A DNA stretch of 64,000 nucleotides from G963678445 sp963678445 (GCA_963678445.1 OY782877.1:62001-126000); one strand, 5' to 3'. Shown: positions 33,135 through 43,004, numbered from the stretch's first letter. Translations and numbers: made by a program. Notes: generated from the letters alone by a model not told the origin.

Positions 33135-33998
33135 ATGAATGAAAGTAATCTGCGTACACATGAGGCCGATACCCCTCGTATTTCCATACTCATCCCTACG
33201 TTGGATGGATATAGGAATGGTTGTGTCCCCCGTTTACTCGAAAGCATCCATCAGCAAACCGTATCTTCGTTTGAGATTTGCCTTGTAAAGGGCGTTTCCC
33301 CACAAGGAAAGGCGATTAATCAGGGCGCAGAGCAAGCACGAGGGGAAATACTGGTCATCCTTGATGATGACAGTCTGCTTGCTGATGAAACGGTTCTGGA
33401 ACGTCTGCTCAAGATTATTGATACTACCCCGGATATAGGCATGGTCGGTGCCAGCATCGTATTGTCGGACACAGCTTCCCCTTTCCAACGTCGTGCTGCA
33501 CACCAATTCCCCCGTTTTCACACCCCCGTGGTTGATACTGTTACGGACAGCGATCTAGCCTGCCACGGTTGCTGCGCCATTCCCAAGGTGGTTTTTGATG
33601 AGATTGGCGGCGAACGTGAAGATATCCTGCGCGGACTCGACCCTGATTTACGGGTACGTTTACGTGCCGCTGGCTATCGCGTGGTCTTGGCTCCTCACGC
33701 ACGCATCTATCACCCGATGCCCGAAAACCTATCCCGACTCCTCCGCATCTTCTTTCGTAACGGTTACGGCTCCGCATATGCCCAAAAGTACCAACCCGAC
33801 ACCGTCTACGAAACCCATGAAAAACTGCATGACCAAAATTTCCAACCCAAAACCCGGCTTGCCTATCGCGTTCTCCGCTTCCCTCTGCGTCTTATCAAAG
33901 CGCTATTACAAGGCAAATCCCTACGTTTCATTGCCTATACCGCCTATGCGTTCGGGTATTTGTGGGGATTCCTTACCGCGAAAAAAATAGGGCACTGA
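33135..33998 (+). CDS. Family 2 glycosyltransferase
   Basis: A 287-residue GT-A-fold enzyme. The N-terminus PRISILIPTLDGYRNGCVP is the nucleotide-sugar-binding start, LVILDDDSLL carries the metal-binding Asp triad, and GLDPDLRVRLRAAGYRV is the acceptor-side ED-like motif. The C-terminal 50 residues hold a hydrophobic segment (FIAYTAYAFGYLWGF), suggesting membrane association. It would transfer a sugar to a surface glycan or lipid carrier. The next gene, a polysaccharide deacetylase, starts five bases after its stop, so they form an operon, perhaps making a deacetylated polysaccharide. There is no clear ribosome site at the ATG. Confidence 0.85.
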   Translation: MNESNLRTHEADTPRISILIPTLDGYRNGCVPRLLESIHQQTVSSFEICLVKGVSPQGKAINQGAEQARGEILVILDDDSLLADETVLERLLKIIDTTPDIGMVGASIVLSDTASPFQRRAAHQFPRFHTPVVDTVTDSDLACHGCCAIPKVVFDEIGGEREDILRGLDPDLRVRLRAAGYRVVLAPHARIYHPMPENLSRLLRIFFRNGYGSAYAQKYQPDTVYETHEKLHDQNFQPKTRLAYRVLRFPLRLIKALLQGKSLRFIAYTAYAFGYLWGFLTAKKIGH

Positions 33999-34003
33999 GC
34001 ACA

Positions 34004-34831
34004 ATGCACGTGCCTAAGCAAAGTAAGTCTTTGGTCAAGAAGGTCTTTAAAAAGGCAATCCGCCTATGGGGAAAAGCCTTTCCGGCATCCTCTGTACAGA
34101 ACCGCATTCTCACCTATCATAGCGTCGGTTTTCGCACTCATGACATGAATGTATCCCCCAAAGAATTCCGTCTGCAAATGCAATGGATTGCGTCCCATGG
34201 CACTGTAATCTCCCTTAACGAAGCCTTAGAGGGTAAAAAGGGAATCGCAATCACCTTCGATGACGGATATTATGACAACCTTTTGCATGCAGCCCCGATT
34301 TTGCAGGAATTTAACTTGCCCGCCACCCTGTTCATGGTTGCCGGATGCGCTGGAAAGACTATCCATTCGCACGAGAATCTCCAGCAAGATCGTTTACTCA
34401 CTTGGGAGGAGCTTCAACGCATCGAGAGCATGGGCTTCAATATCGGTGCACACACCCTCACACATCCCCGTCTCAGCCACCTGCCCCCTGAAGAACAACA
34501 AACTGAAATCGAGAGCGCTAAAGCCATTCTTGAGGCACACCTAAACCATCCAATCGCCACATTCGCCTACCCCTACGGCGCCAGTAGCGATTACAACGAA
34601 ACCACAAAAAAACTGGTACGTAATGCAGGGTATCGCTGCGCCCTCTCTAACCGATATGGCCCTAATCATTCACTTGATGATATATACGAATTGCGACGTA
34701 TATGGATCGATTCAACCGATGATTTGGAGACTTTTCAGGCTAAAGTAAACGGAGAGCTCGATCTACTGCGTCTACTCGACACCCCGCTTGGTCTGTATGC
34801 GCGCACCCTGCTCAACCGCCTCACAAGATAA
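34004..34831 (+). CDS. Polysaccharide deacetylase (NodB domain)
   Basis: A 275-residue carbohydrate esterase 4 protein. Its metal and catalytic motifs are ITFDDGY (D86, D87), GAHTLTHPRLS (H150, H154) and ATFAYPYGAS. A basic N-terminus (KSLVKKVFKKAIRLWGKAF) could bind membrane or polyanions; no signal peptide is evident. It removes N-acetyl groups from an amino-sugar polymer. It directly follows the glycosyltransferase. I use the ATG at 34004 rather than an earlier in-frame ATG inside the glycosyltransferase gene. No terminator was found after it. Confidence 0.87.
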   Translation: MHVPKQSKSLVKKVFKKAIRLWGKAFPASSVQNRILTYHSVGFRTHDMNVSPKEFRLQMQWIASHGTVISLNEALEGKKGIAITFDDGYYDNLLHAAPILQEFNLPATLFMVAGCAGKTIHSHENLQQDRLLTWEELQRIESMGFNIGAHTLTHPRLSHLPPEEQQTEIESAKAILEAHLNHPIATFAYPYGASSDYNETTKKLVRNAGYRCALSNRYGPNHSLDDIYELRRIWIDSTDDLETFQAKVNGELDLLRLLDTPLGLYARTLLNRLTR

Positions 34832-34917
34832 AGACCTCTCCCAGTTACAATTTCTTTACTACGAAAAGCCCCCAACACCCCAAAAGGTAATGGAATAATT
34901 CCCAAACCCACAACTTG

Positions 34918-37452
34918 TTATGCGACTTTCCGGGTACGGAGTGCTTGTTTTATCTCGTGCAACAGACGCTCTATTTGAAAGGGTTTTTCAAGGCAGGCCT
35001 GCGCACCCATATCGATGATTTCTTGTGGGGTGTACGCAGCGTCGACGCCACTGAGGGTAATGATCGGAGTATTCGGAGAACGTTCCTGAAGCGTGGCCAG
35101 GGGTTGTCCCTGTTCCAGACCGGGGGTATCCAAATCGATCAAAGTTAAACTGATGGGCTGGGAAAGGAGGAGCGCCATGGCTTCGAGGGGGTCTTCGGCG
35201 CTCCGGGTCTGGTACCCACGGCTGCGCAGGGATTCTTTGAGTACTTCCCGCAGGGTTTCTTCGTTGACGAGTAACAAAACTGTATCTGCGGGTTTCTGGG
35301 AGGCTTGTGTAATAGAAGCGGCAACCTGCGCAGTTTTTTTAGGCAGTGGCGCTTGTTTCGCTGGGGGAGCTGTGCTTGAAGGCGTCTTGTCAGATGCGGC
35401 AAGCGCCTTAACTTCCGTATGCTGGGGCTGCTCGCCCGCAAGCGCTGGCAGGGTGATGGTGAATGTAGCGCCTTGCCCTTCGACACTGTGCACAGTAATG
35501 GAACCCCGGTGATTCTCGATAATACCATGACACACAGATAATCCGAGTCCGGTATTTTCGTGGTCTTGACGCGAGGTAAAGAAGGGCTCAAATATGTGAT
35601 CGATCATGTGGGCGGGGATACCGTGTCCACTATCGCTAATTTGGGCTCGAACGGATTTTCCGTCTTGGGAAGGACGCACCCGAAGCGAAAGAAGCCCCGG
35701 CGCATCGGCCATGGCCTGCTCTGCGTTAAGGATAAAGTTAAGAAAGGCCTGCTGAAGTTGATGTCGATCCAAGGCGGTGCGGGGTAGCGGCTCTGCATAA
35801 TCTTCTTCGATACGAATACCTGCACGCTCAAGACGTTCACGCAAGGTAGCAACCACTTGATGTAAGATGTGGCTGACCTGGATGGGTTCCAATTTAGGTG
35901 CGTTGGGCCGTGCGAACTGCATGAGGTCCGTAACAATTTTGCTAATACGCCGACTCTGATGCACAATGGTTTCGAGTGCCCTGATTTCGTCATCAGTGAA
36001 GGTGTGCGTGAGCAGCAGCTGGGCGCGCCCGGAGATTACAGCAAGCGGATTGTTGATTTCGTGTGCAGCGCCAGCGGCCAACGTAGCCACACTCTGCAAG
36101 CGTTCGGCGCGCAAGCGTTGGTTCTGCGCCAGTTCCTCCTTCCAAATCGCAGCGGCCAATGCTTCGCTCTGCGTCGCAGTACGCGTTCTGCTCGCTACTC
36201 GTTGGAGGACTTTACCGCATAAACGTGCAAAGGGAAGCAGTGCGTTAACCAAGGTCGAGGCAGCATCGGATGCATGGGTTGAGACACCGGCGCAAAGTAT
36301 CTGTCCTACACGTTGCGTGTCGGCCATCATGGGAACTGCAACCAGCCCATGCTCAAGCAGAGCTGGCGTATCGGCTTGTCCGTGGCCAATATCCGCCAAT
36401 AAGCCCAACAGACGTTCCTGAACAGTGGGCTCCTGCGTTTGAAATGCCGAGACAAAGGACTCTAGTTCAGCAGAGCCTTGACGCCACAACACGCCTTCCA
36501 GCTCTTGGTGGGTCGAAGCATGGTAAAAACAGCTTCCGGCGGACACATGAAACACCTCTTGCAGGGCTCGCCCGGCAATATGAAGCACACTGGAAACGTC
36601 CTGGGCTTCTAACAGTCTCTGGTACACTGTTTCCAGGTGTTTTTGACGTTCAAGCTGTTGCCGCAGCTGCACCGCCTCTTCAGGAGAAACATGGATCTCA
36701 GGGGGGGGATTTACCGATTTCGCAGTCAACGCCGCATCCCGCGCTTCAATCAGTTCCGCCAGCAAAGCGGCCACATCTTTGCGGGTCCAGTTCAGGCGCT
36801 GCGCACGTTCGCTGGCGAGTGCGATAATGCGCTCGTCCGATGCAGAGCGGGCATGGGCCAGTGTATTGGCCAACGCCACGACTTCTATCAGCGGTACAGG
36901 GTAGAGCGCAGGGTCCAACACGCCTACAGGGTGGTGATGCAGCCATACCGTTTCCGAAATTGTCTCAGGCAAACGCCAGCGCTCCACCAACCATTTTCCC
37001 GCCAAGGTGTGATCCAAGCCCATTTCTCGGCTCTCCGCTTCAAGAACGAAAGCACCTTGCGCGTGTACGGCCTCGAGGGGCTGGATGTAGCCTTTGGGCA
37101 CTACGCGGTCCAGGGCCAGTTTGCCAATATCATGCAACAAGCCGGCTACATATGCCGTGTTAACATAGGAAGGGCACCGTTTTTGTGCGATATGTCCTGC
37201 ATAGCCGGAAGTCATAAGGGCATGACGCCAGAATTCTGACGCATCAATCTGAGCGGAAGGAGCCTGAGAAAGAATCTGGCCTGTAATCCGCCGAAATGCT
37301 TCATGGGGGGTATCCGTTGAAAAGGGCGCAACAGTAGTAGAGGGCTCTGGAAACGTGACTGGACACAGCGCTTCTGTCACTGCCGCCGGTAACGACGCAG
37401 CATCAGCAAGTGCAGTTATCCCTCGTTTAAGTTGTAAAGTATCCATCGCCAT
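34918..37452 (-). CDS. HDOD-GAF-histidine kinase-receiver hybrid sensor
   Basis: An 844-residue soluble hybrid kinase. Residues about 40-240 are an HDOD/HD-like domain (VAGLLHDIGKLALDRV, TVWLHHHP). A GAF-like domain covers about 290-420, followed by HisKA with H464 in AAGAAHEINNPLAVI and an ATPase domain (FILNAEQAM, DSGHGIP, TGLGLSVCHG). A Pro/Ala/Lys linker leads to a C-terminal receiver whose acceptor is probably D773 in LTLIDLDTPG. HDOD domains commonly sit with signalling output; joined to a kinase they probably gate it. The start is uncertain: ATGs at 37452 and 37446 fit best, and further upstream ones lack a site. The 550-base gap to the pilin operon holds only the -10 box noted below. 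Confidence 0.87.
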   Translation of the reverse strand: MAMDTLQLKRGITALADAASLPAAVTEALCPVTFPEPSTTVAPFSTDTPHEAFRRITGQILSQAPSAQIDASEFWRHALMTSGYAGHIAQKRCPSYVNTAYVAGLLHDIGKLALDRVVPKGYIQPLEAVHAQGAFVLEAESREMGLDHTLAGKWLVERWRLPETISETVWLHHHPVGVLDPALYPVPLIEVVALANTLAHARSASDERIIALASERAQRLNWTRKDVAALLAELIEARDAALTAKSVNPPPEIHVSPEEAVQLRQQLERQKHLETVYQRLLEAQDVSSVLHIAGRALQEVFHVSAGSCFYHASTHQELEGVLWRQGSAELESFVSAFQTQEPTVQERLLGLLADIGHGQADTPALLEHGLVAVPMMADTQRVGQILCAGVSTHASDAASTLVNALLPFARLCGKVLQRVASRTRTATQSEALAAAIWKEELAQNQRLRAERLQSVATLAAGAAHEINNPLAVISGRAQLLLTHTFTDDEIRALETIVHQSRRISKIVTDLMQFARPNAPKLEPIQVSHILHQVVATLRERLERAGIRIEEDYAEPLPRTALDRHQLQQAFLNFILNAEQAMADAPGLLSLRVRPSQDGKSVRAQISDSGHGIPAHMIDHIFEPFFTSRQDHENTGLGLSVCHGIIENHRGSITVHSVEGQGATFTITLPALAGEQPQHTEVKALAASDKTPSSTAPPAKQAPLPKKTAQVAASITQASQKPADTVLLLVNEETLREVLKESLRSRGYQTRSAEDPLEAMALLLSQPISLTLIDLDTPGLEQGQPLATLQERSPNTPIITLSGVDAAYTPQEIIDMGAQACLEKPFQIERLLHEIKQALRTRKVA

Positions 37453-37890
37453 GCCAAGCCCAAAGAATAGCGAAACCTTAACCATGAATGTACTAGCACA
37501 TACATTCACATCGCAAGAGCGCCACAGCCCTTGTTTCCGCGAAGAAGTGTAATCACTAAAGGCACATTTGTCAACCATAAAAGCGCTTTGTGTTTTTAAT
37601 GATGAAGCGCCAGATCTATTCGGCTAAGCGTGCAAAAGCCCAAAGAGGTCCGGTGACTACAGCCAAAACACATGCCTTTCCCCTTAAAAACAGAAAAAAC
37701 TCACTTTTATTATATGTATTTGTGAATATGCTCGCCAAAAAACATGTGCTCTAGACACCATTTGGCATTTTTGCGAAAAATAAGGCATAATAAACAATGA
37801 CGTAGGATATGGGCCTTACGTACACATCTGGGGTTATGCGCCAATCGAAGAAAGCTGCATTAAGTGGTAGCGTCTTGGATAGCAAGGCGT

Positions 37891-37896
37891 TATAAT
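37891..37896 (+). promoter_or_regulatory. Candidate -10 box for the pseudopilin operon
   Basis: A perfect TATAAT lies 107 bases upstream of the first pseudopilin ATG. The hexamer 17 bases before it, TAGCGT, is a poor -35 box. Confidence 0.3.
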
Positions 37897-38002
37897 GTGG
37901 CCATGGTTTAATTATGACGCGGCAGGTGGATGTAGGCTCAACTATCGACTCCCCCCGCCTTCGCACGCGTCCTTGATGACACAACGGTGTGGAGGTATGT
38001 CT

Positions 38003-38476
38003 ATGACACGCATACGATTTGTGGAAGAGCGGGGCATCACTTTGGTGGAAGTCTTACTCGCCGTCACCCTGCTCGCTTCGGTCATTGGAGTAAGTGCTAC
38101 ATCGCTGGCTTCTTTCTATGTCACCATGGACATGCAGGAACAACGTATTGAAGCCATCCACGCGTGTCGTGCTGTTGCTGGAGAACTTCGTGAAAAACGG
38201 GGCGATTTTCAAATCGGTAGCGATGGCTTTGACTGGAACGCTTATCTTGCCTGGATTCATGAGGGCAATGAGGCGGGGTGGCCTGCCTTTTTACGACAGG
38301 GGGAAAAGGGGGAAGAACTTACTGGGCATGCGTTGAGCGTAACTTGCTTCAACATGGATGGCGCCCCTGCCAATGCAGGCGACAACCCCCTCGAGATATA
38401 TGTCACATCTACTTGGCGTGACCGTAAAAACCGTTCTCTTTCCGCCCAACTGGTCACTGTGCTTACTAATCGCTAA
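38003..38476 (+). CDS. Minor pseudopilin, GspI/PilV-like
   Basis: A 157-residue type IV pilin-like protein. The prepilin peptidase site is ERG|ITLVEVLLAVTLLASV, with Glu at mature position 5 and a hydrophobic helix after it. The C-terminal WRDRKNRSLSAQLVTVL strand pattern fits GspI/PilV. The ATG at 38003 is used because GGAGG lies seven bases upstream; the ATG at 37997 is too close. It is the first of three consecutive minor pilins, which in known systems form the tip complex that starts pilus or pseudopilus assembly. Thirteen bases separate it from the next gene. Confidence 0.85.
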   Translation: MTRIRFVEERGITLVEVLLAVTLLASVIGVSATSLASFYVTMDMQEQRIEAIHACRAVAGELREKRGDFQIGSDGFDWNAYLAWIHEGNEAGWPAFLRQGEKGEELTGHALSVTCFNMDGAPANAGDNPLEIYVTSTWRDRKNRSLSAQLVTVLTNR

Positions 38477-38489
38477 AAGGAGTGTGCCC

Positions 38490-39140
38490 ATGCGTAAAGC
38501 CGGCTTTACTTTGCTCGAAGTTTCCATGGCGCTAACTATACTGAGCGTCGTATCGCTGTTGAGCTTCATTGTGCTTCGCTCTTCTACTGAATCCGCCTCC
38601 CTGTCACAGGCCAAGGCGGACGTACAAGCAAGCCTGCGCGATGTAATGACGGTATTGTCCGATGAAGTACGAAGTGCGTACACAGACCGTACCGTGACAA
38701 GTCAGCCTCCTATCGCTCCTGAGGAGGCGCAGAGTATTTTTATTGATGAAGACGGTACGCAGCTTACCTGCCAGGTACCAATACCAACGGGCACGGCAAC
38801 CATGGTAACTGCTTCGCCACCAATCGTGTTTCGTTGGGAAAATGAAGATCTCGCCGATACAACAGGCTTGCCAAACGCCCGGCTAGACCCCGGTGAAGAT
38901 ACAAACGGTGATGGCGCGCTGACACGCTGTGTCGTCCGGGAGCAAAGTGGAGTCACTACTGTCGTCGGCGCAGCAAACAACATCAGCAATCTGCAATTTC
39001 AGTTGCTGGCCAACGCCGCGACAGAGGAAACCGCACTCACTAAACTGCGCATCCATTTGGAAGCGACCAAGCGCTACGGAGAAGGAGAAGGAAAATGGGT
39101 GCGTGCTCAGTTGGAAACCACTATTGACCTTGCAAATTAG
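38490..39140 (+). CDS. Minor pseudopilin, GspJ/PilW-like
   Basis: A 216-residue protein whose leader MRKAG|FTLLEVSMALTILS is a classic prepilin cleavage site. Next come SSTESASLSQAKADVQASLR and a beta-rich domain with an Asp-rich loop (LDPGEDTNGDGAL) that could bind calcium, as GspJ and GspK do. AAGGAG lies seven bases upstream of the ATG. It sits between the GspI-like and GspK-like genes, the usual I-J-K order. Type II secretion and type IV pilus roles cannot be separated without the ATPase and secretin genes, which are not in the window. Confidence 0.83.
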   Translation: MRKAGFTLLEVSMALTILSVVSLLSFIVLRSSTESASLSQAKADVQASLRDVMTVLSDEVRSAYTDRTVTSQPPIAPEEAQSIFIDEDGTQLTCQVPIPTGTATMVTASPPIVFRWENEDLADTTGLPNARLDPGEDTNGDGALTRCVVREQSGVTTVVGAANNISNLQFQLLANAATEETALTKLRIHLEATKRYGEGEGKWVRAQLETTIDLAN

Positions 39141-39187
39141 CGTGTTTGGCGCTACTTTCGACAGTCACCCCTTACATGGTTTCTGCT

Positions 39188-39339
39188 GCGCTCAGAGATG
39201 AGAAGGAACATATATTTTGGTTGTGGCCCTGGACCACTTCGTGACTAAAATCTGAAAACTTGTCATAAAAAACGAAGTTTTATTTCGCTCAGGGATGGTA
39301 AGGACCATACCTGTTGCTTGCGGTCGCTGGACCGCTTAG
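39188..39339 (+). repeat. Dispersed hairpin repeat, copy G (one and a half copies in tandem)
   Basis: A partial copy (CGCTCAGAGATGAGAAGG, GTGGCCCTGGACCAC) is followed directly by a full copy starting GTGACTAAAATCTGAAAAC at 39241. The full copy has perfect ATGGT-AAGG-ACCAT and GCGGTC-GCTG-GACCGC hairpins and ends in TTAG. It lies inside the pseudopilin operon, between the GspJ- and GspK-like genes. Confidence 0.8.
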
Positions 39340-39375
39340 AGATGCTTTCGGTACAACATCAAGGAGGAGGCGCTT

Positions 39376-41688
39376 ATGAACAGTAAAAAACGCAACGAAA
39401 AAGGCATGGCGCTCATCTTTGTCATGATCTCCATCATTGTCATCGCAGGTGCACTGGCCTTGGTGATGACCCAGGTACAGCGCAGTAAAAAGGAAACCGA
39501 TCATGCCTACACCCAGGTGATCCTGGAAGAAGCGGCACGCGCGGGGATTGATATTGCCATCCAAAATCTTTGGGACGAGTATGTCCAAAACAGTGGAAAC
39601 ACAACACGCAACTGGGCCTCGTACCGGTACTACCTGAATAATGAACTCAAGATCCCAAAAAATGAGGACTTGAACTTCAATGGAACACAAGACCCGGAAG
39701 AAACAGGCGATGGGGATGGCACGTTTGACACCTATCCCGAGGGGTACGATGCACGGGGCTGGAAAATGTTGGATGCTCCCATCGAATTTAAAGATCCGGA
39801 AACGGAACGGCCATTAGCCACCTTGGAAAACGTCTACATTGCCCGGTACGACGAGTGGTCGCAGTCCTATCTTACGATCACCAGCACCGCTTCTTACGAA
39901 GGCAAAAAAAAATCGGCCGTACAGGTGCTTACGATCGGCGGGCAAAACATGCCGCACACCCAATTCGCTATCCTGGCCAACAACATCAGCTGTATCCTGT
40001 GCCATGCCGAGTTCCTGTCCATGCCTATGGAACAGACCAGGAGTGATCCCAGCTTGTACAATAACCATGACCGCGTCAAAATCGCCTCCCTGGAATCTAT
40101 GTTGGTACGTCAATCCGAGGCATATTCCAACATAGCCGGCACCGTTTACACACGCGGCGAGGTATACAAACAAAACGGTGGTCTCTACTCTGCTTACGAT
40201 CTGAAAAACAGTACTTTCAAAGCCTACAAATTCAGTAGTGACAACGGCAAAATCGTTCAAAATAGTAGTGGCAGCATGACCCAAACCTCGCTCGTAAACG
40301 CCAGCAAAAATGCTTCCGGCGAGTTGGACCCCTTCGCGAATTTGTATATGGACTACCCTTCGGACCCTGCTTTGCAAACCGACGGTGCGCTCCCCAACTC
40401 ATTCCCGGCACCCTATCCTGATGACAACGAGAATCGCCGTGTGGACGACAACGAATTCGAAGTTATCGTCAATAGCGCCAATGGCCGCATTCAATTCGAC
40501 CACGCCTCCACTGAAGGAGAAGACGCCAGCGGTACTATTACTGCGGGGGTTGCTTACGGTGTACCCAAAGGCGGTCTATACACAGGCGACCACATGCCCA
40601 CCAGCTCCAACACAGCGCTCAATGAACTGGCTGCATCAGGAACCTATGAAGGAAACCTTATCCTGATGGGTACTGATGATGACCCCATCCAGATCGATCG
40701 AACCGTTGCCGTCGATGGCGACCTGCTTATTTCCGGTCCGGTGCAAGGTTATGGACAGATGCTGGTCCGTGGCAACGTGTACGTTATGGGCGACGTAACT
40801 TACGCAGATGCACCTGGCGAATTTGGCGTAGATGAGAATGGCAATGAAAATGCCTTTGCCTTGGTAGCAGGCGGTAGTGTACTCATGGGCGATTATCTCA
40901 CCGTGCGCGGTGTCAACCATTCTGCCAAGAGCTACGACAAATACCCCACCTGGTCACAATACAGTATCCATGCTCGCGACAAACACCGCAGTAACAGAAT
41001 CACGGTGAATCGGAAGACGGAAACCTTGGAATGGGGCTATTTCGACCCTTGGTCTGTCGATTCAGGCGAAAAAGTAGCCGGTCGCCCAGGAAACCAGTTC
41101 AGTTTCACCACATCAGAATTGAAACTTTTCAATAACATTGAACTTGAAAAGGCGCTGGCAAACCCCGATTATATTCCCCGATTCTACGGGCTGCGTGAAA
41201 GTCAACCCAACAATATCTATATCTACGACTCCGGCGATGAGCATTCCGTGCATTACAATGAAAGGGGAGTAAAACGACTGAGCGATTACCTCGCCCAAGC
41301 AGGCTACTCGATGGATCTTCTGGATCGCGCTGTCTATCACTATTGCAGTCCCGAGCAGAATTGGATTTCCGAAGACACCTTACGCAATATATGGTATGAC
41401 GATGAAATGACGCGTCCTTCCAGCGGACGCCCCTTCCAATTCGACGGTCTGCTGTACAGCAACAACTCCATCTTCAATATCGTACGCAGCTATACCCGCC
41501 ATTACTCAAACACCAAAGGGAAAATGCAGATCCGAGGCGGTATCATTGCCGCCGACTTGGGAGTATTTGTCCCCGAAGGACTCAAAATCTTCTACGATCC
41601 CCGCATCGAGCGATTCTTACAAATCACCGACACCAGTGTAGTCACCCTAACCCGTCGCGCATTCTACTTCCCCAAAGAGGCTGCATAA
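39376..41688 (+). CDS. Large PilX/GspK-like protein with a CxxCH motif
   Basis: A 770-residue protein. The N-terminus KGMALIFVMISIIVIAG is a PilX/GspK-type membrane helix without the usual processed leader. The remainder is a long extracellular beta-rich region, with GNLILMGTDDDPIQIDRTV and VDGDLLISG repeats resembling a DUF4900 or beta-helix surface. At residues 206-210 lies CILCH, a CxxCH heme-c attachment motif; only one other Cys (in YHYCSP) is seen. Asp-rich loops may bind calcium. GspK is normally about 300 residues, so this is an enlarged version. AAGGAGGAGGCGC precedes the ATG. The HEAT-protein gene begins about 25 bases after it. Confidence 0.78.
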   Translation: MNSKKRNEKGMALIFVMISIIVIAGALALVMTQVQRSKKETDHAYTQVILEEAARAGIDIAIQNLWDEYVQNSGNTTRNWASYRYYLNNELKIPKNEDLNFNGTQDPEETGDGDGTFDTYPEGYDARGWKMLDAPIEFKDPETERPLATLENVYIARYDEWSQSYLTITSTASYEGKKKSAVQVLTIGGQNMPHTQFAILANNISCILCHAEFLSMPMEQTRSDPSLYNNHDRVKIASLESMLVRQSEAYSNIAGTVYTRGEVYKQNGGLYSAYDLKNSTFKAYKFSSDNGKIVQNSSGSMTQTSLVNASKNASGELDPFANLYMDYPSDPALQTDGALPNSFPAPYPDDNENRRVDDNEFEVIVNSANGRIQFDHASTEGEDASGTITAGVAYGVPKGGLYTGDHMPTSSNTALNELAASGTYEGNLILMGTDDDPIQIDRTVAVDGDLLISGPVQGYGQMLVRGNVYVMGDVTYADAPGEFGVDENGNENAFALVAGGSVLMGDYLTVRGVNHSAKSYDKYPTWSQYSIHARDKHRSNRITVNRKTETLEWGYFDPWSVDSGEKVAGRPGNQFSFTTSELKLFNNIELEKALANPDYIPRFYGLRESQPNNIYIYDSGDEHSVHYNERGVKRLSDYLAQAGYSMDLLDRAVYHYCSPEQNWISEDTLRNIWYDDEMTRPSSGRPFQFDGLLYSNNSIFNIVRSYTRHYSNTKGKMQIRGGIIAADLGVFVPEGLKIFYDPRIERFLQITDTSVVTLTRRAFYFPKEAA

Positions 41689-41713
41689 AATATACATGAA
41701 GGAGCATATACGC

Positions 41714-42622
41714 ATGAAATACTGTACGATACTATGCACAGTCCTCGCTGCGACAATATTTGCAGGAAATGCACAGGCCGACACCATTTATCTGAAAAAT
41801 GGAGTACGCTTTGATGGGGTCGTCACGGAACGTTCAGACGGCATTTTCTCCATCAAAGCCGGTAATAGAACGGTTTTATATCGTCCCAAGGAAGTGGCCC
41901 GTATAGAAAAAAACGCCAAAACAGGGAAGTTGGACAAGCAAGCTGTCTTGGCGCGTTGGGAAAAACGGGATCAACAACTCACCGAGGAAACGGGGCTTAC
42001 TGCGGAACAACGCCGCCAAGTCAAAGAATTAATGTACGCGCTCCAAAACCCCGACGAAGGTGTACGTAAAACGACCCGTAATAAGCTGATCGCCTTACAA
42101 AAGGAAATGGATGTATTCAAATTTCTTTCTATTGAACTTCCCCAGCTTTCCCATCGCCTATCTCCTTGGGTGCTTGAAACGTTGTATTTCCTTGATACAA
42201 ATCGCGCCCTGCCGTTCCTGCTCGAACATACCCAAAATACCTATTTCGGCACGCGGAAAGAAGCTATTACGTTGTTGGGACGATTGCAGGCACAAGACAG
42301 TATCCCTCTGGTGGCGCGTGGCTTGAATGACGTTTCCATAGAAGTCCGTCTGGCAACGATATATGCGCTGGCCAACCTGGACGCAAAGATAGCAACCCCT
42401 GCAATCATCGCCTGCCTGAAACACCCTGATTTGCGCATGAGTAATGCCGGACGTGAGGCGTTGGGGGCACTGTGGAAGGCGCAACTGAATGGGGAGAATC
42501 CGCGTACCGTCGATGAATGGACGGCTTTCTGGAGCCAGCAAAAAAACAGCTATGCCTCCCCCATCCGTTTGGAAAATCTGGAGCCGTTGATCGCGCCAGA
42601 AGAAGAATTTGAAAATGAGTAA
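41714..42622 (+). CDS. Exported HEAT-repeat protein
   Basis: A 302-residue protein with a signal peptide (CTILCTVLAATIFAGNAQA) and a small SH3-like start (DTIYLKNGVRFDGVV), then helical HEAT-like repeats from about residue 90: RKEAITLLGRLQAQDSIPLV, VRLATIYALANLDAK. HEAT solenoids bind other proteins. The gene follows the GspK-like gene in the same operon, so I infer a periplasmic partner of the pseudopilus. The ATG at 41714 is preferred because AAGGAG lies ten bases upstream. There is no enzymatic motif. Confidence 0.75.
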   Translation: MKYCTILCTVLAATIFAGNAQADTIYLKNGVRFDGVVTERSDGIFSIKAGNRTVLYRPKEVARIEKNAKTGKLDKQAVLARWEKRDQQLTEETGLTAEQRRQVKELMYALQNPDEGVRKTTRNKLIALQKEMDVFKFLSIELPQLSHRLSPWVLETLYFLDTNRALPFLLEHTQNTYFGTRKEAITLLGRLQAQDSIPLVARGLNDVSIEVRLATIYALANLDAKIATPAIIACLKHPDLRMSNAGREALGALWKAQLNGENPRTVDEWTAFWSQQKNSYASPIRLENLEPLIAPEEEFENE

Positions 42623-42761
42623 TCGCCCCCTCTGCTGCACTTGCTGAAATCAATTCCCGTTTTTATACAGGGACTATACTGCGAGTGCTTTGCTAAGAAC
42701 CTTGCACTTTTTCAGGGGGCTGCGTAGAATAGAATTGGTAATAAGAACTGAGGAGTGTACC

Positions 42762-43004
42762 ATGAAACAAAAAACTGTGGCTGTAATGGCATTAATGTGC
42801 TTGGCCCTCCTGTTATCCCTTTGCCTGATCGGAGAAGATGTCCATGCGGGCAGCGCAATGGATAAAGGCATGGCAAGTAAAGAAGGTGTCGGAGCTTCGC
42901 TGGGAAATAAAGAAATTGATAAAAGCAAACTACCTAATAAAATAGAGATTGGAATTACCATCGCATCAACGATAGGAGTGATAGCCTTATTCAAATATCT
43001 GTAA
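42762..43004 (+). CDS. Small exported/membrane protein of unknown function
   Basis: An 80-residue protein. Residues 1-24 look like a signal peptide or membrane helix (TVAVMALMCLALLLSLCLIG); a Lys/Gly/Ser-rich middle follows, and the last 20 residues form a second hydrophobic segment (IGITIASTIGVIALFKYL). GAGGAG lies seven bases upstream of the ATG, which supports translation. It lies between the HEAT gene and the diguanylate cyclase gene. I do not recognise the family. Confidence 0.65.
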   Translation: MKQKTVAVMALMCLALLLSLCLIGEDVHAGSAMDKGMASKEGVGASLGNKEIDKSKLPNKIEIGITIASTIGVIALFKYL

